From: Rhizobiales bacterium 62-47
GTDB taxonomy: Bacteria; Pseudomonadota; Alphaproteobacteria; Rhizobiales; Xanthobacteraceae
Direction of reading: 5' to 3'
Length of the DNA stretch: 64,000 nt
NCBI GenBank assembly: GCA_001899255.1
Contig: MKVX01000020.1
Location: 243,511-307,510 of the forward strand
Part shown: positions 55,345 to 64,000 of the stretch, piece after piece
Layout of the letters: each line of letters begins with the position of its first letter
How positions within the stretch are numbered: the stretch's first letter is position 1
Translations under genes and position numbers: made by a program
The notes under the pieces: generated by a model
Seen by the model: the letters and a program-made list of their open reading frames with translations, nothing else
Told to the model about the DNA's origin: nothing
Databases searched by the model: none

Positions 55345-55853
55345 TGAACATGCGCACAGCCACTCTCATCACACTGGCCGTGCTGGTGACCACATCGGCC
55401 CTGGCAGCAGAACCAAGCGGCTGCGACAAATTCAAATGGCCGATCGAGCGCGAGCGGGCGGCTTTGGCTGCGCCGGATCGCCTCGCGCTCATCTCGGGGG
55501 CGGAGCTGACCACCATGCCACCGCTGACGATGACAATCGGGCTCAAGCCATCCGCGGATGTCGCCCTGCCGTTGCCGTCCGAGCGCGCGGCGGCAGCCGG
55601 CACCTTTGCCGGCTTCATCAGCGTCGAATCGACGCTGCCGGCCGGAGTTTATTCCATCAGCATGTCCAGTAATGCCTGGGTCGACGTGGTGCAGAACAAT
55701 CGGCTCCTCAAGCCAACGGCCTTTAGCGGGGCTACCGATTGTGACGGAATCCGCAAGACCGTGAAATTCGAACTGGCCGCCAAGCCATTTGTCATTCAGA
55801 TCAGCGGCCTCAAGGACAACATCGTGACACTAGCGGTCCTGCCATCCGACTAG
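55344..55853 (+). CDS. Secreted hypothetical protein between mop and modA
   Basis: A 169-residue protein with a clear signal peptide (MNMRTATLITLAVLVTTSAL, cleavage near ALAAE) and a mature beta-rich domain I do not recognise. It has two Cys (one near PSGCDKF, one near GATDCDG), possibly a disulphide. Translation is coupled to mop by TGATG overlap, which suggests a role related to molybdate or its oxyanion context (inference). The ATG at 55344 or the one two codons later may be the start. Confidence 0.75.
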   Translation: MNMRTATLITLAVLVTTSALAAEPSGCDKFKWPIERERAALAAPDRLALISGAELTTMPPLTMTIGLKPSADVALPLPSERAAAAGTFAGFISVESTLPAGVYSISMSSNAWVDVVQNNRLLKPTAFSGATDCDGIRKTVKFELAAKPFVIQISGLKDNIVTLAVLPSD

Positions 55854-56023
55854 GCCCCGGGGACTTTACCCCTGTCGTCAGCCTGCTAATGTCGGGGCCT
55901 GCGATATCCGGAGGCGCCGTAAGCCCGCCGGATTGCCGGAGCAGCGCTTCCGCCTGTCGCCATTTCCATGATCGAAGCCAGTTTCGCGCGCAATGCGCCG
56001 TGGCCACCTATCGGAGCGCTAAC

Positions 56024-56812
56024 ATGCATCATCGTATTGCCAAATTGTCTTTTGCCTTTCTGATCCTGTTCGGATCACTTTATTCGCCGGCGCAGGCACA
56101 GGAGAAAACGCTGACCGTGTTCGCGGCGGCCTCGATGAAGAACGCGCTCGACGAAGCCGATGCGGCTTATACGGCAAAGAAGCAGGTGAAGGTCAGTGCC
56201 AGCTACGCCGCGAGTTCCGCGCTCGCCAAGCAGCTTGAGCAGGGCGCCCCGGCCGACATTTTTGTTTCCGCCGACACCGCCTGGATGGATTACGCCATCG
56301 AGAAAAAGTCGGTCAGCGCCCCCACCCGAGTCGATCTGCTCGGCAACGCCATTGTGCTGATCGCACCGAAGGATTCCAAAATCGATAACGTCGCGATCGG
56401 CCCGGGCTTCGATCTCGCCAAGCTCGCGGGCGACGGCCGCATTGCCACTGGCGACGTCAGGGCCGTGCCGGTCGGGAAATACGCCAAGGCTGCGTTGGAG
56501 AAGCTCGGGGCCTGGCAGGCCGCTGAGCCGAAGTTCGCGATGGCCGAAAACGTCCGCGCCGCATTAGCGCTGGTTGCCCGTAGCGAGGCAGTACTCGGCA
56601 TTGTCTACTCGACCGACGCCAAGGTCGAACCGGGTGTGAAGATCGTCGGCACCTTCCCCGCGGATTCGCATCCGCCGATCATCTATCCCGTCGCGGCCAC
56701 GACGAACGCGAAGGCAGAAGCCGCGGACTACCTTGCGTTTCTGCGCTCGTCGGAAGCCAAGGCGATCTTCGAGAAGTACGGCTTCTCGTTCCTGATCCGC
56801 CCGACGTCCTGA
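56024..56812 (+). CDS. modA: Molybdate ABC transporter substrate-binding protein
   Basis: A 262-residue periplasmic protein. A signal peptide (about residues 1-25, ending SPAQAQ) is followed by the ModA core: LTVFAAASMKNALDEADAAY, VSASYAASSALAKQLEQGAP (oxyanion-binding Ser), ADIFVSADTAWMDYA, and a C-lobe with ALALVARSEAVLGIVYSTDA. It delivers molybdate to ModBC. ATG at 56024 after CGGAGCG; first of modABC. Confidence 0.96.
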   Translation: MHHRIAKLSFAFLILFGSLYSPAQAQEKTLTVFAAASMKNALDEADAAYTAKKQVKVSASYAASSALAKQLEQGAPADIFVSADTAWMDYAIEKKSVSAPTRVDLLGNAIVLIAPKDSKIDNVAIGPGFDLAKLAGDGRIATGDVRAVPVGKYAKAALEKLGAWQAAEPKFAMAENVRAALALVARSEAVLGIVYSTDAKVEPGVKIVGTFPADSHPPIIYPVAATTNAKAEAADYLAFLRSSEAKAIFEKYGFSFLIRPTS

Positions 56813-56817
56813 CCCGC

Positions 56818-57513
56818 GTGTTGGACCTTTCCAGTGCCGAATGGACGGCGATCCTGCTGTCCATTCGTGTCAGCGTTGTTGCCACGCTCATTGCGACGCC
56901 AATCGGCATCGCAATAGCCTGGTTGCTGGCGCGTCGTGACTTCTGGGGGAAATCGGCTCTCGATGCCATCATCCACCTGCCGCTGGTGCTGCCGCCCGTC
57001 GTCACCGGATATCTGCTGCTGCTGACCTTCGGCCGGCGCGGGCTGGTCGGGGCATGGCTCGCGGATCATCTCGGCATCGTGTTCGCGTTCCGCTGGACCG
57101 GCGCCGCGCTGGCTTGCGGCATCATGTCGTTTCCGCTGCTGGTGCGGCCGATCCGGCTATCGATCGAGGCCGTCGACCGCCGACTGGAGCAGGCAGCCAG
57201 CACGCTCGGCGCCGGACCCTGGAGCGTGTTCTGGACCGTGACGCTGCCACTGGCCCTCCCGGGCGTGCTCGCCGGGATGGTGCTCGGCTTTGCCAAGGCG
57301 ATCGGCGAATTCGGCGCTACCATCACATTCGTCTCCAACATCCCCGGCGAGACGCAGACCATTTCGTCCGCCATCTACACGCTGACCCAGGTGCCGGACG
57401 GCGACGCGGCAGCGCTGCGCCTGGTCGGCATCTCGATCGCCATTGCCATGGCTGCACTGGTTGCCTCGGAAGTGTTTGCACGCCGGGCCACCAGACGATT
57501 GCACGGAATCTGA
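56818..57513 (+). CDS. modB: Molybdate ABC transporter permease
   Basis: A 231-residue inner-membrane protein with five to six TMs. The ABC-permease EAA loop is visible (LEQAASTLGAGPWSVFWTVT and LPGVLAGMVLGFAKAIGEFG). GTG start at 56818, 5 bp after the modA stop. It is followed 2 bp later by modC. Confidence 0.95.
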   Translation: MLDLSSAEWTAILLSIRVSVVATLIATPIGIAIAWLLARRDFWGKSALDAIIHLPLVLPPVVTGYLLLLTFGRRGLVGAWLADHLGIVFAFRWTGAALACGIMSFPLLVRPIRLSIEAVDRRLEQAASTLGAGPWSVFWTVTLPLALPGVLAGMVLGFAKAIGEFGATITFVSNIPGETQTISSAIYTLTQVPDGDAAALRLVGISIAIAMAALVASEVFARRATRRLHGI

Positions 57514-57515
57514 TC

Positions 57516-58202
57516 GTGCTGCGCATCGAAGTCATCAAGCAGCTCGGCGACTTCTCCCTCGACGTCGCCATCCGCACCGAGGGCCGCGTCACCGGCCTGT
57601 TCGGCTCCTCGGGCGCGGGCAAGACGTCGCTGGTCAACATCATCGCCGGCTTGTTGAGACCAGATCGTGGCATCATCGCCATTGGCGACGACGTGCTGGA
57701 CGATACATCGCTGAACCTGCACATACCGCCGCACCGCCGTCGCATCGGCTACGTGTTTCAGGATGCACGGCTGTTTCCGCATCTCAATGTGACGCAGAAC
57801 CTGGATTATGGCCGACGGATGAACCGTCTGGCCTATGACAGTGCCGCCCAGAAGCACGTGGTCGATCTGCTCGACATCGGCAATCTGCTGGATCGCCGCA
57901 CTGGCCAGCTATCCGGCGGCGAGCGTCAACGGATCGCGCTCGGACGCGCCTTGCTGGCGAAGCCCAGACTGCTGCTGCTCGATGAACCCCTCGGCGCGCT
58001 CGATGCCGACCGCAAGGCGGAGATCCTGCCTTATCTCGTTCGTCTGCGTGACGAGACCGGCGTGCCGATGGTCTACGTGACTCATGATCCGGACGAGTTG
58101 CGGCGCCTCGCGACCGAGGTGGTGGTGCTCGAACGCGGCCGGGTCCAGCGTTTCGGCGGTCCCGATATTCTGAACGATAGCGCGGCACGCCTACGGGTGT
58201 AG
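57516..58202 (+). CDS. modC: Molybdate ABC transporter ATPase lacking the C-terminal MOP domain
   Basis: A 228-residue ABC ATPase. Walker A is GSSGAGKTSL, the Q-loop is VFQDARLFPHL, the signature is LSGGERQRIALGRALL, Walker B is LLLLDEPLGALD and the H-loop is YVTHDPDE. E. coli ModC is about 350 residues because of a C-terminal MOP/TOBE regulatory domain; here the protein ends right after the ATPase domain (RVQRFGGPDILN onwards). The GTG at 57516 starts 2 bp after modB. Its end overlaps the convergent antiporter gene by 12 bp. Confidence 0.93.
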   Translation: MLRIEVIKQLGDFSLDVAIRTEGRVTGLFGSSGAGKTSLVNIIAGLLRPDRGIIAIGDDVLDDTSLNLHIPPHRRRIGYVFQDARLFPHLNVTQNLDYGRRMNRLAYDSAAQKHVVDLLDIGNLLDRRTGQLSGGERQRIALGRALLAKPRLLLLDEPLGALDADRKAEILPYLVRLRDETGVPMVYVTHDPDELRRLATEVVVLERGRVQRFGGPDILNDSAARLRV

Positions 58203-59999
58203 TCGTCCAACTCCCATCAGCGACGACCACGCCTGGGCCAACTTTTGCTTCAGCGACACGACGCGGGTCGGCGGCGGCATCGCCGCATCGTCTTCCGGCA
58301 ACCGCAAGCCCACGACATTGACCCGGCCGCCGCTAATATTGCGCGCGACCAGGAACAGCGAATCGAGTGGCAGCGTCGCACCCGCCCGTGGCGCGCGATC
58401 GAGGTGAATGTCGAAATAATCCGCCAGCGTCAGATTGGATTCATATTCCTCGACGGTAACGCCATAAATCTCGGCGAGATCGCCGAGCACGACCTCGCCG
58501 GAGACGACGAAATCGCCCAGCAGATGCGGATCCGGCAGCGCCGCTGGCTGCATGTCGACGAAGAAGCGATCCAGCGCATCAGCCTTTTCCGGCGGCGCCA
58601 GCAGATAGATGTAGTCGCCAGCTGTGATTGGCGCGGCTTCGGCCGGCGAGAGGATTTTCTCATCGCGGATCACCAGCGTCGGCCGCGACCACGACGGAAT
58701 CAGGCCGCGCTTCAGGTACAGACTCTTCGGACGCACCGGATAGCCGACCAGTTGTTGCTCGAGTTGACCCGGCAGATCGAGCTCGACACGCCGCGGCCTC
58801 TGTTCGGTGCGCGGCAATGCGACATTCAGGCGTCGTGCAGCCGCAGCCAGCGTCCACCCCTGCAGCAACAACGAAATGATGACCACGACAAACGCGACGT
58901 CGAAATACAAATAGGCTTTCGACAAGCCGACCAGCATCGGAATCGATGCCAGGAAGATCGCCACCGCGCCGCGCAGACCGACCCAGGCGATAAAGACTTT
59001 TTCCCGCCAGTTGAAGCGGAACGGCGCGAGGCACACGAACACCGCTACCGGGCGCGCAATCAGCATCAGGACCAGAGCCACCGCGATCGCGGGCAACGCG
59101 CTGTCCAGCAGGCGCTGAGGCGACACCAGCAAGCCAAGCAAGACGAACATGACGATCTGAGCCAGCCAGGTCGCGGCATCGAGAAAGGTCACCACCGAGT
59201 TATGCGCGCGCGTCGGTCGATTGCCGATCATGATGCCGGCGAGATAGACCGCCAGAAATCCGGACGCATGGGTGATTTGCGCCATTCCGAAGATCACCAG
59301 CGCAGCCGTGGTGACGAACGGCGCGTGCAGCCCCTGCGGCAATGCGACGCGATTGAGCGCCACGATCACCAGCCAGCCCCCGACGATCCCGATGATCAGG
59401 CCGAGGACAGACTCTTGCAGAAATTCCGCCAGCACATGCCCGACCGAACTGTCGCCGAGTGAAATCAACTCGACCAGCATCAGGGTTAGAAAGACGGCGA
59501 ACGGATCGTTGGTGCCGGATTCGACTTCAAGCGTTGCGCCGACGCGGGGGCGCAACCGCAAGCCCTGCGCGTGCACCAGCAGGAAGACCGCGGCCGCGTC
59601 GGTGGATGCCACCACCGCACCAGCCAACAGCGCCTCGATCCAGTTCAGATCGAGAGCGTACTTGGCAACCGGCGCGGTAATCAGAGCCGTAAGCAGCACG
59701 CCTGCCGTCGCCAGCAGCATCGACGGCGCCAGCACCGTCCGAATGCTTTGAAAGCGCGTCTTCAGCCCGCCATCGAACAGGATCAGGGCCAGCGCCACCG
59801 ACCCAACCAGATAAGTGGCGTGCACATCGCTGAAACTCAGGCCGCCCGGCCCGGAGTCGCCTGCCAGAATACCGACGACGAGGAAGACCAGCAGCAACGG
59901 CGCGCCAAAGCGCAGGGCCAACAGGCTGGACAGGATGCCGGCCATCACCAGCACCGCGCCAAGGAAGATAGCTATGCTGACAGAGTCCAGCGACGTCAT
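58191..59999 (-). CDS. NhaP2/CvrA-type potassium-proton antiporter
   Basis: A 602-residue CPA1 antiporter. About 12 TMs (residues 1-400), with ALILFDGGLKTRF, ASTDAAAVFLLVHAQGLRLR and VESGTNDPFAVFLTL, are followed by a cytoplasmic TrkA-C domain (YIYLLAPPEKADALDRFFVD) and a CorC/HlyC-type domain (GDLAEIYGVTVEEYESNLT). The ATG at 59999 gives the family N-terminus; upstream in-frame sequence looks non-coding. Likely role: K+ or Na+ efflux under osmotic or pH stress. Its stop lies inside modC. Confidence 0.9.
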   Translation of the reverse strand: MTSLDSVSIAIFLGAVLVMAGILSSLLALRFGAPLLLVFLVVGILAGDSGPGGLSFSDVHATYLVGSVALALILFDGGLKTRFQSIRTVLAPSMLLATAGVLLTALITAPVAKYALDLNWIEALLAGAVVASTDAAAVFLLVHAQGLRLRPRVGATLEVESGTNDPFAVFLTLMLVELISLGDSSVGHVLAEFLQESVLGLIIGIVGGWLVIVALNRVALPQGLHAPFVTTAALVIFGMAQITHASGFLAVYLAGIMIGNRPTRAHNSVVTFLDAATWLAQIVMFVLLGLLVSPQRLLDSALPAIAVALVLMLIARPVAVFVCLAPFRFNWREKVFIAWVGLRGAVAIFLASIPMLVGLSKAYLYFDVAFVVVIISLLLQGWTLAAAARRLNVALPRTEQRPRRVELDLPGQLEQQLVGYPVRPKSLYLKRGLIPSWSRPTLVIRDEKILSPAEAAPITAGDYIYLLAPPEKADALDRFFVDMQPAALPDPHLLGDFVVSGEVVLGDLAEIYGVTVEEYESNLTLADYFDIHLDRAPRAGATLPLDSLFLVARNISGGRVNVVGLRLPEDDAAMPPPTRVVSLKQKLAQAWSSLMGVGRLHP

Positions 60000-60245
60000 C
60001 GATGATGGAAATCCCGGATTTGCGGCATATCCATCAATATCGTCGCCGTTCCCAAGCACCAAACGATTTTTGCCCGAACAGCCGGATTCATCTTGATCGG
60101 CGGCAGCACAGGCGACCGCTGCGCCAACCCGCACGGGACAGCGGTGCGGAAGCGATAGCGCCGCGGCATCTCATATGAAAGTCTGTCCAAATCTCGAATC
60201 AGGTCATCGTAGGGCATCGATCGAGATATAAGTCGGGTTGCGACA

Positions 60246-61559
60246 ATGGATATCGATCAGATTGGCCGCTGGCTGCTCAACGGTAAAACGATCATCGGGG
60301 CCGAGATCACCTCGCCGGGATTCTTTCTGCAACTCGGCCTGATCCTCATCGGGGCTGGACTGGCCTTCGTTGTCTGGACCGCTATCCGTTCCCGTTACCG
60401 AACGTCTTCGATGGCGATGGGTTGGCCGAACGCGGCTCGACGGCTTGTTCGCATTCTGATCGACAGCGCGCCGATTGCCATCTTCGCGGTGCTAATGCTG
60501 CTCACACGCTTCGTCATGCTGTCGATGACGTGGCCGAGCCACAGCTATCTGCTCCCGGTTGCCGCCAAACTGGCCTTTGCCTGGCTGATCATCCGGCTTG
60601 CCACCAGCGTCATCCGCAACGCGCTGGCGGTCCGAGTGATCTCGATCGCCGCCTGGTGCGTCGCGGCTCTCAGCATTCTCGGCCAATTGCAGCCAACCAT
60701 GGAGGCCCTCGACTCGGTCGCCATCGTGATCGGCGGCCTGCGACTGACGCCGCTGCTGATCATCAAGGCGACCGTGCTGCTGGCCGCAGCATTGTGGGCG
60801 TCGAATTTCGTCAGTCACTTTCTCGAAAACAGTGTAGCGCGATCGACCGACCTGACGCCCTCGATGCAAGTGCTGCTGATCAAGCTGATCCGCGTCGTGC
60901 TGATGGTGGTCACAGTGGCCCTGGTGCTGGGGGCCGTCGGCATCGATCTTTCGGCGCTGGCCTTCTTCTCCGGCGCGGTGGGCGTCGGCATCGGCCTCGG
61001 TCTGCAGAAGATCGTCGCCAACTTCATCAGCGGCATTATCCTGCTCGTCGACAAGTCGGTGAAGCCCGGCGATCTCGTGACCGTCGGCGACAGTTTCGGC
61101 CGCATCAATGCGATGAAGACACGCTATATCTCAGTCGCTGCGGGTGACGGCCGCGAGTTTCTGATCCCGAACGAGGATATGGTCACGCAGAAGGTGGTGA
61201 ACTGGACCTACACCGACAAGAACACGCTCGTGAAGGTCAAGTTCAGCACCAACTACGATGCCGACCCCCGCGTTGTCTGCAGATTGGCGGTCGATGTGGC
61301 GACCAAGACGCCACGCGTCACCGATATGAAGCCGCCGGGCTGCCTGCTGACGGAGTTCGGCGACTACGGCATGCAATTCGCTCTGACATTCTGGATCTCC
61401 GACCCGGATGCCGGCATGGACAATGTGCGGAGCGACGTCATGCTGGCACTGTGGGAAGCTTTCAAGCGTGAGGGCATCCGCGTGCCCTATCCGGTGCGCG
61501 ACATTCGGATTCGCGGCGGTGCACTGCCCGTCGAACCGATAACCGATGCGCCCGGCTGA
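60246..61559 (+). CDS. MscS-family mechanosensitive channel
   Basis: A 437-residue protein. Five to six N-terminal TMs precede the pore helix region (LSALAFFSGAVGVGIGLGLQ, then KIVANFISGIIL), the MscS signature. The cytoplasmic beta domain (KPGDLVTVGDSFGRINAMKT, REFLIPNEDMVTQKVVNWTY) and alpha-beta C-terminus follow. It releases solutes on hypo-osmotic shock. Divergent from the antiporter gene across a 246-bp gap with no obvious strong promoter. Confidence 0.93.
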   Translation: MDIDQIGRWLLNGKTIIGAEITSPGFFLQLGLILIGAGLAFVVWTAIRSRYRTSSMAMGWPNAARRLVRILIDSAPIAIFAVLMLLTRFVMLSMTWPSHSYLLPVAAKLAFAWLIIRLATSVIRNALAVRVISIAAWCVAALSILGQLQPTMEALDSVAIVIGGLRLTPLLIIKATVLLAAALWASNFVSHFLENSVARSTDLTPSMQVLLIKLIRVVLMVVTVALVLGAVGIDLSALAFFSGAVGVGIGLGLQKIVANFISGIILLVDKSVKPGDLVTVGDSFGRINAMKTRYISVAAGDGREFLIPNEDMVTQKVVNWTYTDKNTLVKVKFSTNYDADPRVVCRLAVDVATKTPRVTDMKPPGCLLTEFGDYGMQFALTFWISDPDAGMDNVRSDVMLALWEAFKREGIRVPYPVRDIRIRGGALPVEPITDAPG

Positions 61560-61562
61560 CCG

Positions 61563-62276
61563 ATGCACTTCGCCTCCACACTCGTGCCGGCGACGCTGCT
61601 GCGGCGCTACAAGCGCTTTCTCGCCGACGTCGAGTTGGCCGATGGCCAGATCATCACGGTGCACGTCGCCAACCCCGGCGCCATGACAGGCCTGCAGGCT
61701 GTCGGTGCGCGGGTGTGGCTTTCGAAATCTCCCAATGCCAAGCGCAAGCTGCCCTACTCATGGGAGTTGGTTGAGGCCGATTTCGGCGATGGCCCGGAGC
61801 TGGTGGGAGTCAACACCGCGCACCCGAATGTCATCGTCGCCGAAGCGCTGGCGGCGGGCGCCATCCCGGCCCTTGCCGGCTATCGCAGCATGCGCCGGGA
61901 AGTCAAATACGGCCAACGCTCGCGCATCGATTTCCTGCTGGAAGAGGACAGTCAACCGCCCTGCTATCTCGAGGTCAAGAACGTGCATCTGATGCGGGAG
62001 ACGCGGCTTGCGGAATTTCCTGACTCGGTGACGGCACGCGGCGCGCGGCACCTCGACGAACTCGCGGCGATGACAGCCAGCGGCGCCCGCGCCGTCCTGC
62101 TCTATGTGATCCAGATCGGATCGGCGACATCCCTCGCGGTGGCCCGGGACATCGACCCGGCCTACGGACAGGCCTTCGACGCCTCGCGCCGGGCCGGCCT
62201 GGAAGCCATGGCATTCACCTGCCGGATCAGCCTTGACGGCATCACCCTGGCTAACCCGGTTCCAATCGCCGTTTGA
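61563..62276 (+). CDS. sfsA: Sugar fermentation stimulation protein SfsA
   Basis: A 237-residue SfsA-family protein. N-terminal OB-like region: [32 protein letters not shown]; the nuclease-like core has [15 protein letters not shown] and [20 protein letters not shown] with acidic/Lys residues of the PD-(D/E)XK type. Proposed DNA-binding or nuclease role; true function unclear. It starts 3 bp after the mscS-like stop. Confidence 0.95.
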   Translation: MHFASTLVPATLLRRYKRFLADVELADGQIITVHVANPGAMTGLQAVGARVWLSKSPNAKRKLPYSWELVEADFGDGPELVGVNTAHPNVIVAEALAAGAIPALAGYRSMRREVKYGQRSRIDFLLEEDSQPPCYLEVKNVHLMRETRLAEFPDSVTARGARHLDELAAMTASGARAVLLYVIQIGSATSLAVARDIDPAYGQAFDASRRAGLEAMAFTCRISLDGITLANPVPIAV

Positions 62277-62368
62277 CCTGCCGTACGATCCCGTATGTCC
62301 TTGCACTGCCAGCCGCATTCACTAGATTAGGCCCAACCGATTTCCTCCCCGCGATAGCAAGATCATCA

Positions 62369-63190
62369 ATGAGTTACGTCGACGCCTCCGAATCTGCGCT
62401 GCGAAAGACCGGACAGATCAAACTCCATGGCCCCTCCGGGTTCGCCGGAATGCGCAAGGCCGGCGCGCTGGTCTCGCAATGTCTCGACGAATTGACCGAT
62501 GTCGTCAAAGCGGGTCTCCCGACGTCGGAAATCGACGAATTCGTCCGGGATTTCGCTTTCCGCCATAACGCCTTTCCCGCCACCCTGATGTATCGCGGCT
62601 ATCGCTATTCGACCTGCACGTCGCTCAATCACGTCGTTTGCCACGGCATGCCCGGCGACCGGTTGCTGAAGGATGGCGATATCGTCAACGTCGACGTCAC
62701 CTTCATCGTCGATGGCTGGTATGGCGACTCCAGCCGGATGTATGCCATCGGGCCGATCGCGCGGAAGGCCGAGCGGCTGATCGAAGTGACCTATGAAGCG
62801 ATGATGCGGGGTATCGCTGCGGTGAAGCCCGGAGCCACCACCGGCGACATCGGCTATGCCATCCAGAGTTTCGTCGAACCGCAGCAGATGAGCGTGGTGC
62901 GGGATTTCTGCGGCCATGGTCTGGGCCGGATGTTCCACGACGAGCCCAATATCATTCACGTCGGCCGGCCCGGCGAGGGCGTGGTGCTGCGGCCGGGAAT
63001 GTTCTTCACCATCGAGCCGATGATCAATCTCGGCAGGCCGCATGTGAAGATTCTTTCCGATGGCTGGACGGCGGTGACGCGCGATCGCTCGCTGTCCGCG
63101 CAGTTCGAGCACTCGGTCGGGGTCACCAAGACCGGCGTCGAGATCTTCACGCTCTCCGCGCGGCATCGCGAGCAGGCGCCCGCAACCTAA
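62369..63190 (+). CDS. map: Methionine aminopeptidase, type I
   Basis: A 273-residue enzyme removing N-terminal Met. The five metal ligands are in VNVDVTFIVDGWYGDSSRMY (two Asp), CGHGLGRMFHDEP (His), FTIEPMI (Glu) and AQFEHSVGVT (Glu). It fits type Ia, lacking an N-terminal zinc domain. The ATG at 62369 is favoured because 32 residues of upstream open frame look non-coding. Confidence 0.96.
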   Translation: MSYVDASESALRKTGQIKLHGPSGFAGMRKAGALVSQCLDELTDVVKAGLPTSEIDEFVRDFAFRHNAFPATLMYRGYRYSTCTSLNHVVCHGMPGDRLLKDGDIVNVDVTFIVDGWYGDSSRMYAIGPIARKAERLIEVTYEAMMRGIAAVKPGATTGDIGYAIQSFVEPQQMSVVRDFCGHGLGRMFHDEPNIIHVGRPGEGVVLRPGMFFTIEPMINLGRPHVKILSDGWTAVTRDRSLSAQFEHSVGVTKTGVEIFTLSARHREQAPAT

Positions 63191-63330
63191 GCCATGCGAC
63201 GGCTGCGAGGCTTCACGCGAAGGAACCGCCGTAATCAACCAGTTTGGTGACTTTTCCAAAAGCTGAAGGCAATTGCTGTTGCAAATGCCGTAGGGCACGG
63301 CATGGTTGTATGACACCATGAATCGCGGCC

Positions 63331-63963
63331 GTGCCTGCATCCCCGATGCCTCCTGAGACCAACGACCCATCGAAGTCAGCCGGATTTGCCGAAGCGCCTC
63401 ACTATCACGGCCACCGCGAGCGGCTGCGGGAACGCTTTCGCGACGTCGGTGCGGATGCCCTGAGCGACTACGAACTGCTCGAGATGGTGCTGTTTCGCGC
63501 CCTGCCCCGCCGCGACGTCAAGCCATTGGCGAAGATGCTGATCGCGAAATTCGGTTCGTTCGCCGAGGCCGTTCATGCGCCGACCGCGCGATTGCAGGAA
63601 GTCAGTGGGCTTGGCGATGCGGCCATTACCGAGCTCAAGCTGGTGGCCGCAGCCGCCAGTCGGGTCGCCAAGGGCCAGTTGAAGCAGCGCACCGTGTTGT
63701 CGTCATGGGCGACCGTGATCGAATATTGCCGATCCTCGATGGCCTTCGCGGACAAGGAGCAATTTCGCATCCTGTTTCTCGACAAGCGCAACCAGCTCAT
63801 TGCCGACGAATTGCAGCAGGTCGGCACCATCGACCACACGCCGGTCTATCCGCGCGAAGTGGTGAAACGCGCGCTGGAGCTGTCGGCGACGGCGATCATC
63901 ATGGTGCATAACCATCCCACTATCCTCTCTTCGATCACGCTAGGTCACGCCCAAGCACATTGA
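63331..63963 (+). pseudogene. radC: RadC, disrupted at the JAMM motif
   Basis: The first 195 residues are normal RadC: a helix-hairpin-helix region ([38 protein letters not shown]) and the start of the MPN/JAMM domain ([38 protein letters not shown]). After IIMVHNHP (to 63918) the expected Ser-Gly-Asp and downstream Ser/Asp ligands are missing. The frame instead reads [14 protein letters not shown] and stops at 63963. At 210 residues it lacks the last quarter of the protein and its metal site, so it is probably inactive. GTG start; an ATG at 63346 is an alternative. Confidence 0.85.
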
Positions 63964-64000
63964 ATCACTGATAAAATAGCGATTTTTGGGTATTGCGTAG
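63919..64000. mobile_element. Possible terminus of an inserted element within radC
   Basis: From about 63919 the sequence no longer matches radC and is clearly AT-richer (for example ATAAAATAGCGATTTTTGGG). Short repeated TCACGC units occur at 63934 and 63945. Only about 82 bases are visible, so the element type, terminal repeats and any target duplication cannot be determined. Confidence 0.4.

Noticed and set aside
54964..56023. ModE-type operator or Moco riboswitch upstream of mop or modA
   Set aside because: No ATCGCTATATA-type dyad and no recognisable riboswitch core were found in either gap.
1..64000. CRISPR array or cas genes
   Set aside because: No regularly spaced direct repeats of CRISPR size and no Cas-like proteins were seen.

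Overview
The window reads as the chromosome of an alphaproteobacterium of the Bradyrhizobium/Rhodopseudomonas/Nitrobacter/Afipia group (Nitrobacteraceae). This rests on the gene order dapD-dapE with truA-fmt-def, on ffs-dnaX-ybaB-recR, on the chvI-chvG-hprK-PTS IIA-ptsH cluster next to pckA, and on the high-GC codon use. The genus cannot be fixed from sequence alone. Most of the window is conserved core genome. The two ends look different.

Left end (1-2875): a three-gene minus-strand operon (ChrB N-terminal-domain protein, MFS transporter, RND-type membrane-fusion protein cut by the window edge) with 8-bp overlaps between genes. It sits behind a pair of near-identical palindromes and abuts the 3' end of tRNA-Arg(ACG). 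It looks like an acquired metal/oxyanion efflux module at a tRNA, but no integrase is visible. Then 3158-8667: an orphan sensor kinase, rpmH-rnpA-yidC, the GTPase yihA and a DUF423 protein. 8736-13022: argB, a HAD nucleotidase, dapD, dapE and a nucleosidase, tightly packed for arginine and lysine/peptidoglycan precursor synthesis. 13083-15324: truA, fmt and def on the minus strand; fmt and def are the initiator formyl-Met enzymes. 15494-19588: rmuC, a RidA-like gene, an AmpG-like permease, then recR and ybaB. 19611-21876: dnaX and the SRP RNA gene ffs.

Middle (22039-40910): HIT protein, nudC, a PfkB kinase, an Lrp/AsnC regulator with a clear upstream dyad, a phosphomannomutase/phosphoglucomutase, a membrane-anchored retropepsin-like protease, hrpB, an acyltransferase, polA, pyrE, a NhaD-like antiporter, two small hypothetical genes, glgP and a TesB-like thioesterase. 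40979-48099 forms a regulatory block: pckA, a HugZ-like heme/FMN protein, the ChvI-ChvG two-component system, HPr kinase, a mannose-type EIIA and HPr. No sugar permease is present, so this is a regulatory PTS wired to an envelope/acid-sensing system and gluconeogenesis. 48108-62276: a GT39-type transferase, lepA, an orphan substrate-binding protein, small DUF proteins, mepA, a molybdate cluster (mop, hypothetical, modA, modB, short modC), a NhaP2-type antiporter, an MscS channel and sfsA; map follows.

Right end (63331-64000): radC is intact up to the HNHP of its JAMM motif and then runs into unrelated AT-richer sequence. This looks like the junction of an inserted element lying mostly beyond the window.

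The most interesting signals are the broken radC, the operator pair and repeats beside tRNA-Arg, a Pol I whose proofreading-site acids are substituted, a DnaX lacking its zinc cysteines, a ModC lacking its MOP domain with a separate mop gene nearby, and a LacI-like palindrome between hugZ and chvI. No CRISPR array, insertion sequence or complete prophage was found.
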